A stretch of DNA of 64,000 bases, taken from CAZHGD01 sp964531735 (GTDB lineage Bacteria > Armatimonadota > UBA10988). The translations under genes were made by a program, and so were the position numbers. Below the pieces are notes generated by a model, which did no database searches, was not told where the DNA came from, and saw only the letters and a program-made list of their open reading frames with translations. Shown piece by piece: positions 44,737 through 52,540 of this stretch. The stretch lies in contig CAZHGD010000016.1 in the NCBI GenBank assembly GCA_964531735.1, positions 1-64,000 on the forward strand. Reading direction: 5' to 3'. Each line of letters opens with the position of its first letter. The stretch's first letter is position 1.

Positions 44737-45569
44737 CCAGCACCTCGGACCTGGCGGCGGTGGCGGCGCGGCTGCGCGGTGAGATCGTGCGCATGTCGCA
44801 CCGTGGCCACGCCGCGCACCTCGGCTCGGCCCTGTCGTGCGTCGATATCCTGGTGGCGGCCTATGGTTCGGTGCTGCGCGCCGATCCGGCGCGGCCCGAC
44901 GCGCTCGATCGCGACCGGCTGATCTTCAGCAAAGGCCACGCGGTGGCGGCGCTCTACGCGGCGCTGGCCTGGCGTGGCTACTTCGACCCGGCGCTGCTGG
45001 CCACCTACGGCCAGCCCGGCAGCGCCTTGCCCGAGCATCCGGCGCCCGGCTGCGTGCCCGGCCTGGAACTGGCCACCGGCTCGCTGGGCCACGGGTTGCC
45101 GGTCGGCCTGGGCCTGGCGCTGGCCGCGCGCATCCGCCGGCTCGACTACCGCGTGCTGGTGGTGGTCAGCGACGGCGAGTGCAACGAGGGCTCGGTGTGG
45201 GAAGCGGCCATGCTGGCGGCGGCGCAGCGGCTCGAGAGCCTGGCCGTGGTGATCGACTTCAACAAGTGGCAGGCCACCGGGCGCAGCCAGGAGGTGATGG
45301 CGCTGGATCCGCTGGCCGACAAGTGGACCGCGTTCGGCTGGAGTGTGCGCGAGGTGGACGGGCATGACCTCGGCGCGCTGACTGCAGCGCTGACGCCCTG
45401 GCCCGACGGCTCCGGCCGACCGCTGGCGGTGGTGGCGCACACCGTCAAGGGCAAGGGCGTCTCGTTCATGGAGGACGACAACAACTGGCACTATCGTATA
45501 CCGACCGCTGACGAGGTGGCGGCGGCGTGGCGGGAGTTGGGGCTGTCGCCGGCGGAGATGGGCGCATGA
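44733..45569 (+). CDS. Transketolase-like N-terminal subunit
   Basis: 278 residues from a GTG that overlaps the upstream stop by four bases. It has SKGHA (His69), GSLGHG (116-121) and the ThDP/Mg motif DGE...N (Asp147-Gly-Glu-Cys-Asn151), typical of the N-terminal half of split transketolases. With the next gene it should form an alpha2beta2 enzyme that moves two-carbon ketol units. Split copies beside epimerases and nucleotidyltransferases usually belong to cell-surface sugar pathways and not to the pentose phosphate pathway. It ends in an ATGA overlap with its partner. Confidence 0.92.
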   Translation: MTSTSDLAAVAARLRGEIVRMSHRGHAAHLGSALSCVDILVAAYGSVLRADPARPDALDRDRLIFSKGHAVAALYAALAWRGYFDPALLATYGQPGSALPEHPAPGCVPGLELATGSLGHGLPVGLGLALAARIRRLDYRVLVVVSDGECNEGSVWEAAMLAAAQRLESLAVVIDFNKWQATGRSQEVMALDPLADKWTAFGWSVREVDGHDLGALTAALTPWPDGSGRPLAVVAHTVKGKGVSFMEDDNNWHYRIPTADEVAAAWRELGLSPAEMGA

Positions 45570-46501
45570 GAGACGCTTTCGCCGACGAGCTGCTCGCCCT
45601 GGCCGCCGCCGATCCGCGTCTGGTGCTGCTCTCGGGCGACATCGGCAACCGCATGTTCGACCGCTTCAAGGCGGCCCACGGCCCGCGCTTCCTCAACTGC
45701 GGCGTGGCCGAGGCCAACATGACCAGCCTGGCCGCCGGCCTGGCGCTCGGTGGCCTGCGGCCCATCACCTACACCATCGCGCCGTTCGGCACGGTCCGCT
45801 GCCTGGAGCAGATCCGCGTCGACCTGTGCGGGCACCACCTGCCGGTGATCGTCGTCGGCACCGGGGCCGGCTTGTCCTATGCCGAACTGGGCGCCACGCA
45901 TCACTCGCTGGACGACATCGGCCTGCTGCGAATGCTGCCGGGCATGACCGTGCTCTGTCCGGGCGACGCGCTGGAGATGCGCGCGGCGCTCCGCGCGGCG
46001 GTGCGGCACGACGGGCCGTGCTACCTGCGGCTGGGCAAGAAAGGCGAGCCGCTGGTCCATACCGAGGTGCCCGAGCTGGCCATCGGCCAGGCGCTGCCGG
46101 TGCGCGACGGCGAGCAGGTGGCGCTGATCAGTTGCGGCACCATGCTGCCGGTGGTCATCGCGGCGGCCGAGCGGCTGGCGACCGTCGGCGTCTCGGCGGC
46201 GGTGGTCAGCATGGTCACGGTCAAGCCGCTCGACGAGCTGTGGCTGGCCCAGGCGGCGGCGCGCTATCCGGTGCTCTGCACGGTGGAAGAGCACAGCCGG
46301 CTGAACGGCCTGGGCGGCGCGGTGGCCGACTGGCTGAGCGACCGGCCCGACTCGCGCTGTCGCCTGGTGCGTGTGGCCGCGCCCGACCGGTTCATCCACG
46401 AGACCGTCAAGCAGGCCGCCGCGCGGCAGCGCCTGGGTCTGACGGCCGAAGGTATCGCCGAGACGGTCCAGCAGGCGTTGGGCCAGGGGAGGCCATCATG
46501 A
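45566..46501 (+). CDS. Transketolase-like C-terminal subunit
   Basis: 311 residues. The pyrimidine-binding domain carries the catalytic Glu49 in CGVAEANM, then GTGAGLSYAELGATHH and the C-terminal transketolase domain (ISCGTMLPVVIAAAERL, VSMVTVKPLD, EEHS). It has the normal length for the second half of a split transketolase. The ATG overlaps the upstream stop, and its own stop overlaps the next ATG (ATGA), so four coupled genes act together. Confidence 0.92.
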   Translation: MRDAFADELLALAAADPRLVLLSGDIGNRMFDRFKAAHGPRFLNCGVAEANMTSLAAGLALGGLRPITYTIAPFGTVRCLEQIRVDLCGHHLPVIVVGTGAGLSYAELGATHHSLDDIGLLRMLPGMTVLCPGDALEMRAALRAAVRHDGPCYLRLGKKGEPLVHTEVPELAIGQALPVRDGEQVALISCGTMLPVVIAAAERLATVGVSAAVVSMVTVKPLDELWLAQAAARYPVLCTVEEHSRLNGLGGAVADWLSDRPDSRCRLVRVAAPDRFIHETVKQAAARQRLGLTAEGIAETVQQALGQGRPS

Positions 46502-47532
46502 GGACTGTGGCGGCGGTGCTGACCGAGTGCGGTCGGCCGTTGGAGCTGGCCGAGCTGGACCTGCCCGAGCTGACGGCGGGCCAGGTGTTGGTGGACCTCA
46601 CCTACAGCGGTCTCTGCCATACGCAGTTGCTGGAGGCGCGCGGCCACCGCGGGCCGGACAAGTGGCTGCCGCACTGCCTGGGCCACGAGGGCAGCGGCGT
46701 GGTCCGCGAGGTGGGCCCCGGCGTGCGCAAAGTGAAGCCGGGCGACGCGGTCATCCTGTCGTGGCTGAAGGGCTCCGGTCTGGACAGCGCCGGCATTCAG
46801 TACCGCTGGGGCGGGCGCACGGTGAACGCCGGTGGCGTGACCACTTTCCAGCGCGCCGCGGTGGTGGCCGAGAACCGGCTGACCCGGTTGCCCGCGCCGA
46901 TCGACATGGCCGACGCGGCGCTGCTCGGCTGCGCCGGCGCCACCGGTCTGGGTGTGGTGCACAACGTCCTGGCGCCGGTCCACAAGGATTCGCTGGCGGT
47001 GTTCGGCACCGGCGGCATCGGCCTGTTCGCGGTGGCGGCGGCGCGGCTGCACCATTGCGAGCCGGTCATCGCGGTGGACGTGCGCGCCGACCGCGAGGCG
47101 CTGGCGCGGCGGCTGGGCGCGACGCACTTCGTGCGCGCCGACCAGGAGGACCCGGTGCTGGCCATCAGCCATCTGGTGCCCGGCGGTGTGCGCCACGCGG
47201 TGGAGGCCACCGGCCGGCCGGCGGTGATGGCGCAGGCGCTGGCCAGCGTCATGCCCCGCCGCGGCGCCGCGGCGGTGGTGGGCAACGCGCACGCCGGCGA
47301 ACTGCTGACCATCGACCCGCGCGAGCTGAACCAGGGCAAGCGCCTGCTGGGCACCTGGGGCGGCAACACCGATCCCGACCGCGACTTCCCGCGCTACGCC
47401 GCCTATCTGACCAGCGGCCGGCTGGACCTGTCACCGTTGCGCGGTGACCTGTACCCGCTGGAGCGCATCAACGAGGCGCTGGACGACCTGGAGACCGGCC
47501 GCGCCGCGCGGCCGCTGATCGCCATGGGCTGA
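46498..47532 (+). CDS. Zinc-type medium-chain alcohol dehydrogenase lacking the structural-zinc lobe
   Basis: 344 residues. Catalytic-zinc ligands are visible as Cys40 (SGLCHTQ), His63-Glu64 (GHEGSGVV) and Cys145. The NAD(P) site is G170-TGGIG175. The loop that usually holds four structural-zinc cysteines is replaced by SWLKGSGLDSAGI, so only the catalytic site would bind zinc. In this cassette it would oxidise or reduce a polyol or sugar intermediate. It closes the coupled gene run. Confidence 0.9.
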   Translation: MRTVAAVLTECGRPLELAELDLPELTAGQVLVDLTYSGLCHTQLLEARGHRGPDKWLPHCLGHEGSGVVREVGPGVRKVKPGDAVILSWLKGSGLDSAGIQYRWGGRTVNAGGVTTFQRAAVVAENRLTRLPAPIDMADAALLGCAGATGLGVVHNVLAPVHKDSLAVFGTGGIGLFAVAAARLHHCEPVIAVDVRADREALARRLGATHFVRADQEDPVLAISHLVPGGVRHAVEATGRPAVMAQALASVMPRRGAAAVVGNAHAGELLTIDPRELNQGKRLLGTWGGNTDPDRDFPRYAAYLTSGRLDLSPLRGDLYPLERINEALDDLETGRAARPLIAMG

Positions 47533-47570
47533 AGCGCGTGTACTTCGCATCGGATCGCCGGGAGGTACCG

Positions 47571-49157
47571 ATGCTGCGTGCCCTGCTGCTCGCCGTCATG
47601 ATCTCGGCCGCCGCGGCGCAACCGATGCCCGTGGGTGTGGACGAGGCCGGCTCGCCGAAGTGGATCACCGATGATGCGCAGGCCCAGGAAGCCTTCGAGC
47701 GCATCGGCTTCGACTTCATGATGCACCACTTCTGGACCACCGAAGAGGTGTCGGACATCGACCGGCTCGACCAGTGGGCCGCCGCACACAACCACCGCTG
47801 GCTGATCAACGGCGAGAACTCGGCCGTCAGCCGCATTCATGCCGACCCGGCCGTCTACCGCCGGCCGGGCGGGTTCTGGCAGCCGCCGAAGGCGTACGTC
47901 GAGCGGTGCCTCGCCTCGCCGCGGTTCCTGGGCTTCTGCTTCGATGAGTGTGAGCACTGGATCTGCAACGGCACCTGGGTGACCGTGGGCCGGCCCTTCG
48001 AGCCCCACTTCTTCGACGCCGAAGGGCTGGGCCTGGCCGACGCCTACGCGGGCAACCTGGAGAACTTGCAGCGGCTGATGGCGCGTGTATACCCCGGCTT
48101 CGCCGAGCGCGCGCGGCAGACCGGCGCTTCACCGATCGTGGGCACAGAGGGGGTGCTGCCCATCCTGCACCACCTGTTCGCCCGCGCCGGGCTGGTGCAG
48201 ATGCCGAAGCTGCTGAAGGAGACGATTACACCGGTCACGCTGGCGATGACCATGGGCGCCGCTAGGGAGTACGGTGTCCAGCACTGGACCTCCATCGACC
48301 TGTGGGGCATGGGCAAGTATCCGGGCCACACGCCCGAGGAGTTGCGCTCGGCACTGCTGCTCTCCTACTGGACCGGCGCCGAGCGCACCTACATCGAGAA
48401 CTTCGCCTATCGCGGTAGCCTGTACTCGGTGCAGGACGGCCACGTGACGCTCTCGCCGCATGGCGAGGCGACGCGGCAGTTCATCGCCGACTACCTGCCG
48501 AAGCACCCGCAACGCGTCCGCTTCGCCGACTTCCGCCCACAGATCATCATTGTGCGCTTCCCCGACACCGACTGGGGCCAGACCGAGCTGCCCTGGATCC
48601 GGCCGAACCTCTACGGCGCGCGCAACCTGCTGCCCGACCCCGACACCCGCAACCAGCTGAAGATCTGGCACGTGATCTCGCATGGCACCATCCCGCTGCG
48701 CGGGCTCAACTACAACACGCCATTGGGCATTCCCTATCGCGTGCTCTTCCCGGCCAACAACGTGGCGGTGTACGATCACCGCGCCGCCGATCCGTCCTTG
48801 TTCGCCGCCGCGCGGCTGGTGTTCCTGACCGGCAAGCAGGTTGAGCCCGAGTGCCTGGCCACGCTGCGCAGGCTGGTGCCGCGCGGCCTGACCGTGGTCA
48901 CCACGCGCCGGCTGGCGCCGCCCGAGTACAACCGCGTGGGCCAGCAGGGCTACGGCCTCTACCACCGCGGCCACGGGCGCTGGATCGTCTGCGACGACGT
49001 GACCCTCCCGGCGGTGCGCGCGCTGCTAGCGCCCGAGCTGGGCCGGCCCGACGAGCTGCGGTACGTGTTCGGCGACCAGGAGGTGGTATTCACCACACCG
49101 GTGGCGCCCGACCGGCTCGAGGTGCGCGTGGCGCCGCTGGCCGCCGCGCCTGGGTAG
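47571..49157 (+). CDS. Secreted protein, possible TIM-barrel glycoside hydrolase
   Basis: 528 residues from the ATG at 47571, with GGGAGG five bases upstream and a signal peptide (MLRALLLAVMISAAAAQ). Barrel-like motifs are AFERIGFDFMMHHFW, GFCFDECEHWICNG (possible acidic pair) and GVQHWTSIDLWGMGKYPG, followed by a Rossmann-like or Ig-like end (RVLFPANNVAVYDHRA...VFLTGKQVEPE). No GH family is recognised. It is 38 bp after the sugar cassette and may be read with it. Confidence 0.65.
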   Translation: MLRALLLAVMISAAAAQPMPVGVDEAGSPKWITDDAQAQEAFERIGFDFMMHHFWTTEEVSDIDRLDQWAAAHNHRWLINGENSAVSRIHADPAVYRRPGGFWQPPKAYVERCLASPRFLGFCFDECEHWICNGTWVTVGRPFEPHFFDAEGLGLADAYAGNLENLQRLMARVYPGFAERARQTGASPIVGTEGVLPILHHLFARAGLVQMPKLLKETITPVTLAMTMGAAREYGVQHWTSIDLWGMGKYPGHTPEELRSALLLSYWTGAERTYIENFAYRGSLYSVQDGHVTLSPHGEATRQFIADYLPKHPQRVRFADFRPQIIIVRFPDTDWGQTELPWIRPNLYGARNLLPDPDTRNQLKIWHVISHGTIPLRGLNYNTPLGIPYRVLFPANNVAVYDHRAADPSLFAAARLVFLTGKQVEPECLATLRRLVPRGLTVVTTRRLAPPEYNRVGQQGYGLYHRGHGRWIVCDDVTLPAVRALLAPELGRPDELRYVFGDQEVVFTTPVAPDRLEVRVAPLAAAPG

Positions 49158-49233
49158 CGCAGGTCTGCAGCCTGCGGTCTGACTTCGCCGCACACCAGCC
49201 ATAGCGCCGGCACAGGCCGGAGGCCTGTGCTAC
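49154..49233. repeat. REPIN-like pair of inverted REP elements
   Basis: On the plus strand GTAG (49154-49157, overlapping the previous stop codon) is followed by a CGCAGG...CCTGCG hairpin. On the minus strand GTAG (at 49233-49230) is followed by a perfect 9-bp hairpin, GCACAGGCC/GGCCTGTGC with loop TCC. A GTAG tetranucleotide ahead of a hairpin is the hallmark of REP sequences mobilised by RAYT transposases. The hairpins may also terminate transcription. Confidence 0.6.
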
Positions 49234-49276
49234 CCGCCCAGCGACCGCCCTGAGCAGGCGCTCGGGCCCCGCGAGG

Positions 49277-49285
49277 TGGTATCCT
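49277..49285 (+). promoter_or_regulatory. Extended -10 element before the GH16-like gene
   Basis: TGGTATCCT at 49277-49285 just ahead of GAGGAG and the ATG at 49304; no clear -35. Confidence 0.35.
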
Positions 49286-49303
49286 GTGGCCGAGGAGTGA
49301 ACG

Positions 49304-50146
49304 ATGGTTGGTCCGACCATACTGCTGATGCTGACCGCCGTGGCCACGCAAGCCGCCGACGTGCCTCCGGGGGCCGCGGCGCCGGGCTATAGCAAGTGCA
49401 TCATCTGGGAGCGGCCGGTGGCCGAGGACGTGGCGCCGGGCAAGAACGGCGCTCACAAGTGGTTCAGCGGCCAGTGGTACGCCAAGCCGCCGTCGCTCGA
49501 CCACTACGCGACCCGCGATGGGCAACTGGTCATCAAGCAAGGCGGCGACCTGGTCAGCACTTCGCGCGACTTCAGCGGCGGCAAGCTGCCGCTGCTGCCG
49601 GGCTGTGACGGCTTCTACGTCGAGTTCGAGGTGCGGCTGTCGGGCCAGGACGCCGACTACTTTCCCGCGGTCTGGCTGATGCCGGCCGAGCACAGCGGTC
49701 AGCAGCTCGACCAGTACCGCGACCTCTATCCAAACGATCCGGTCGGGTTCGAGCGCTGGATGGAACTCGACGTGGACGAGGGCGGCTTCGGCCCCGGTCT
49801 GACCGGTACCGTCCACAGTTGGTGGGGCATCTGGGGCAAGAACGGTGGCTACCAGCACCAGCAGAACCCGAACAACGTGTCCAAGGTGGCCCTCGACCGG
49901 AGCCAGCCGCACGTGTTCGGTGCCAGCTACGAGCCGGGCCGCAAGACGGTGACCTGGTGGGTGGACGGTCAGCGCCAGATGAGCGCCACTGAGCCGTATG
50001 TGCCCGACGTGGCGGCGCGGCAGAACTTCTACCTGATCATGGGCGCGCAGACGCACGGCAAGCAAAAGCCTTACGAGCTGATCATCAGCGGCGTCCGCGC
50101 GTTCGTGCCGCCGACGTCCAAGGTGCCCGAAGTGCCGCTCGGCTAG
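49304..50146 (+). CDS. GH16-like secreted protein (concanavalin A-like fold)
   Basis: 280 residues with a short signal peptide (MVGPTILLMLTAVATQA) and GAGGAG six bases upstream. The jelly-roll fold is indicated by GFYVEFEVRLSGQDADYFPAVWLMP, then RWMELDVDEGG, which parallels the GH16 E-x-D-x-x-E active-site strand (Glu154, Asp156, Glu159), and TGTVHSWWGIWG. Characterised GH16 enzymes cleave beta-1,3/1,4-glucans, agarose or carrageenan with retention. The signature deviates by having Asp158 where a hydrophobic residue is usual. It is 50 bp ahead of an agarase-like gene. Confidence 0.8.
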   Translation: MVGPTILLMLTAVATQAADVPPGAAAPGYSKCIIWERPVAEDVAPGKNGAHKWFSGQWYAKPPSLDHYATRDGQLVIKQGGDLVSTSRDFSGGKLPLLPGCDGFYVEFEVRLSGQDADYFPAVWLMPAEHSGQQLDQYRDLYPNDPVGFERWMELDVDEGGFGPGLTGTVHSWWGIWGKNGGYQHQQNPNNVSKVALDRSQPHVFGASYEPGRKTVTWWVDGQRQMSATEPYVPDVAARQNFYLIMGAQTHGKQKPYELIISGVRAFVPPTSKVPEVPLG

Positions 50147-50196
50147 CTCGACGCCCTGGAGGGCGGCGCCGGGCGGAGCGGGGTCGGAGGTGCGCG

Positions 50197-52257
50197 ATGC
50201 GTAGCTGCGCGTGGTGTGGCTGGTTGCTGGCCCTGATGGTGCCTGCGGTGCCGGCGGCCGAGAGCGGCCTGGTTGGTCACTGGCGGTTCGACGGCGTCGA
50301 GGGGGCCACCGTGCCGGACCGTTCGCTGCTGGGCAACCACGGGCGCAACGAGTTCGGCACCGTTCGCGCTGAGCGGGCCGGCTCGTCGCTCGAGCTCGAC
50401 GGGCTCGGCGCGGCGGTCGAGGTGCCACTCCAGAAGCCCCTGGGCATCACCAACGCCGTCACGGCGGTCTGCTGGGTGCGGGCCACGCAGCTCCGCCACA
50501 ACACCGTGCTGTTCGGCATCCCGAACGCCACGGAGTCCTGGACCACGCCGGTGTTCGGCATGTATCTGGCCGACCAGCAGGTGGTCTGGGGCCTGTGGTT
50601 CAAGGCGCCGCACGGCAAAGCGCTGGTGACCAGCCCGGCCGCGCTGCCTGCGAACGTCTGGGTCTGCCTGGCGGGCACCTACGACGGCACGGTGTCGCGG
50701 CTCTACCTCAACGGCGACCAGGTGGCCGAGCAGGCGGCGCACGGCGATCTGCTGTTCGGCGACCAGCCGCTGCTGATCGGCCGGGGCCGCGGCGCCAAGC
50801 CGTCGCTGCGCGGCCGGCTGGGCGAGCTGCGCGTGTACAACCGCGCGCTGACCGCCGCCGAGGTGAAGGGGCTGTTCGACCAGACCCAGGTCGGCTACGA
50901 CCTGACGCCGCCGGTCATCGAGCGGCATCGCGATGGCACGGTACTGGTGGAGACCCACGGCAACAGCCCCGCGTCGGAGCGACCATGGCGGGCGCGCCCG
51001 ACGCGGCTGCTGGAACTGCTCGACGGCTACCAGCCCGGCCGCAAGACGGTGCCGGTGAACCGCTACGGCGGGCGGACCGACCAGCCGGCCGAGGCAGCCA
51101 CCGGCTACTTCACGACGAAGAAGCTCGGCCGCCGGCACTGGCTGATCGACCCGGAGGGGCGGCGCTTCTATCATGTGGCGGTGAACGCGGTGCGCGAGCC
51201 GGCCAATCTGGCGGCCAACTTCGGCACGCCGGAACGCTGGGCCGAGACGGTCACCGCGCAGTTGCGCGAGGCCGGGTTCAACGGCCTGGGCAACTGGCAG
51301 ACGCCGCGCGTCACCGCGGTGGCGCAGCCGCTGGTCTGGGTGCGGCGCCACGACTTCATGTTCGCTTTCGCGCGCGAGAAGAAGCTGGTCGAGGCGGCCG
51401 CCGGCACGCAGGGCTTCCCCAATCGTGTCATGCCGGTGTTCCACCCCGAGTTCGCGGCTTTCTGCGACCGCTACGGCCGCGAACTGGCCACCACGGCGCA
51501 GAACCCGTACCTGCTGGGCATCATGACCGACAACGAGTTGCAGTGCCCGGTCGACCTGCTCGACCGCTGCCTGGCGCTCGACCCGGCCAACCCGGACACC
51601 AAGGGCAACCGCGCGGCGGCCGAGGAGTGGCTGGCCAAACACCAGCAGGCGACCGGCCGCAGAAGCGTCTCGCTGCGCGACCGGTACCAGTTCATCGCCT
51701 ATGCCTTCGAGCGGTACTACCGTGTCGTCCGCCAGGCGGTGCGCAAGTACGACGCGCACCACCTCTACCTGGGCTCGCGCCTGAACTACCACCAGGGCGA
51801 GTTCGACAATCCCTGGCTGTGGCAGGCGCTGGCGCCGTACCACGACGTGGTCTCGGTCAACTACTACAGCGAATGGGGTCCCGATCCCGAGCATCTGGCG
51901 CAGTGGGAGGCGTGGGCCGGCCGCCCGATCCTGGTCACCGAGTGGTATGCCAAGGCGATGGACGTGCCGGGCCTGGCCAACACGCACGGCGCCGGCTGGC
52001 TGGTGCGCACGCAGGAGGACCGGGCGCGGTTCTACCAGCACTTCACACTCGGCGCGCTGGAGACGCCGAACATCGTCGGCTGGCACTTCTTCAAGTACCT
52101 GGACGACCCGTCCACCTCGAAGGCGCTCGACTCCGCCGGTGGCGCCAACAAGGGCTTCTGCGATGTCGAAGGCAAGCCTTACGCGCCGCTGCTGGCGCGC
52201 GCGCGCGCGGTCAACCGCGAGGTGTACGCGTTGCTCGACTTCTTCGACGCGCGGTAG
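50197..52257 (+). CDS. Secreted LamG plus GH-A barrel protein (agarase-like, GH50/GH86 type)
   Basis: 686 residues, signal peptide (CAWCGWLLALMVPAVPA) and GGAGG six bases before the ATG. Residues about 25-225 are a LamG domain (LVGHWRFDGVEGATVPDRSLLGN...LGELRVYNRALTAAEV). The barrel (about 300-660) has TDNELQ (Glu447) and TEWYAKAMD (Glu582) as the likely acid/base and nucleophile, typical of beta-agarase-like GH-A enzymes. Preference for agarose, porphyran or another beta-galactan cannot be decided. A REP-like hairpin follows the stop. Confidence 0.83.
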   Translation: MRSCAWCGWLLALMVPAVPAAESGLVGHWRFDGVEGATVPDRSLLGNHGRNEFGTVRAERAGSSLELDGLGAAVEVPLQKPLGITNAVTAVCWVRATQLRHNTVLFGIPNATESWTTPVFGMYLADQQVVWGLWFKAPHGKALVTSPAALPANVWVCLAGTYDGTVSRLYLNGDQVAEQAAHGDLLFGDQPLLIGRGRGAKPSLRGRLGELRVYNRALTAAEVKGLFDQTQVGYDLTPPVIERHRDGTVLVETHGNSPASERPWRARPTRLLELLDGYQPGRKTVPVNRYGGRTDQPAEAATGYFTTKKLGRRHWLIDPEGRRFYHVAVNAVREPANLAANFGTPERWAETVTAQLREAGFNGLGNWQTPRVTAVAQPLVWVRRHDFMFAFAREKKLVEAAAGTQGFPNRVMPVFHPEFAAFCDRYGRELATTAQNPYLLGIMTDNELQCPVDLLDRCLALDPANPDTKGNRAAAEEWLAKHQQATGRRSVSLRDRYQFIAYAFERYYRVVRQAVRKYDAHHLYLGSRLNYHQGEFDNPWLWQALAPYHDVVSVNYYSEWGPDPEHLAQWEAWAGRPILVTEWYAKAMDVPGLANTHGAGWLVRTQEDRARFYQHFTLGALETPNIVGWHFFKYLDDPSTSKALDSAGGANKGFCDVEGKPYAPLLARARAVNREVYALLDFFDAR

Positions 52258-52266
52258 CTCGGCGCG

Positions 52267-52299
52267 ACCAGATGCAATCAGGATTGCGTCTGGTGCTAC
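52267..52299 (-). repeat. REP-like hairpin after the agarase-like gene
   Basis: On the minus strand GTAG (52299-52296) is followed by a 13-bp stem, ACCAGACGCAATC paired with GATTGCATCTGGT, with one G-T wobble and a two-base loop. It has the same GTAG-plus-hairpin design as 49154-49233. A second 9-bp inverted repeat (52311-52319 with 52338-52346) follows. The rest of the 283-bp convergent gap holds no gene I can support. Confidence 0.55.
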
Positions 52300-52540
52300 C
52301 AGAGGCCATTCTGCCGGCCTGAAGTCGCGGAGCTACTGGCCGGCAGGGGTCGAGCGCGCCTGCGTCGTCGCGGCCGACGTGGTGGCGCCGTGCCGGCTGA
52401 CCGAGGCGGGCCAGACGGTTGAGTTCATCGGCCGGCCCACACTGGCGGAGCGGCTCGGACGGCGCTGAGCCGGTGGGCCGCGCTGGGCCTCAAGTTGAAC
52501 GCGGCGATCAGCGGGCCGGACGGCACCGAGTCCGTGGCCG

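Noticed and set aside
52347..52468. Plus-strand tail GVERACVVAADVV...GRPTLAERLGRR with plausible composition
   Set aside because: Might be a remnant of a gene end, but it has no start, no match I recognise and lies in a repeat-rich convergent gap; not supported as a gene.
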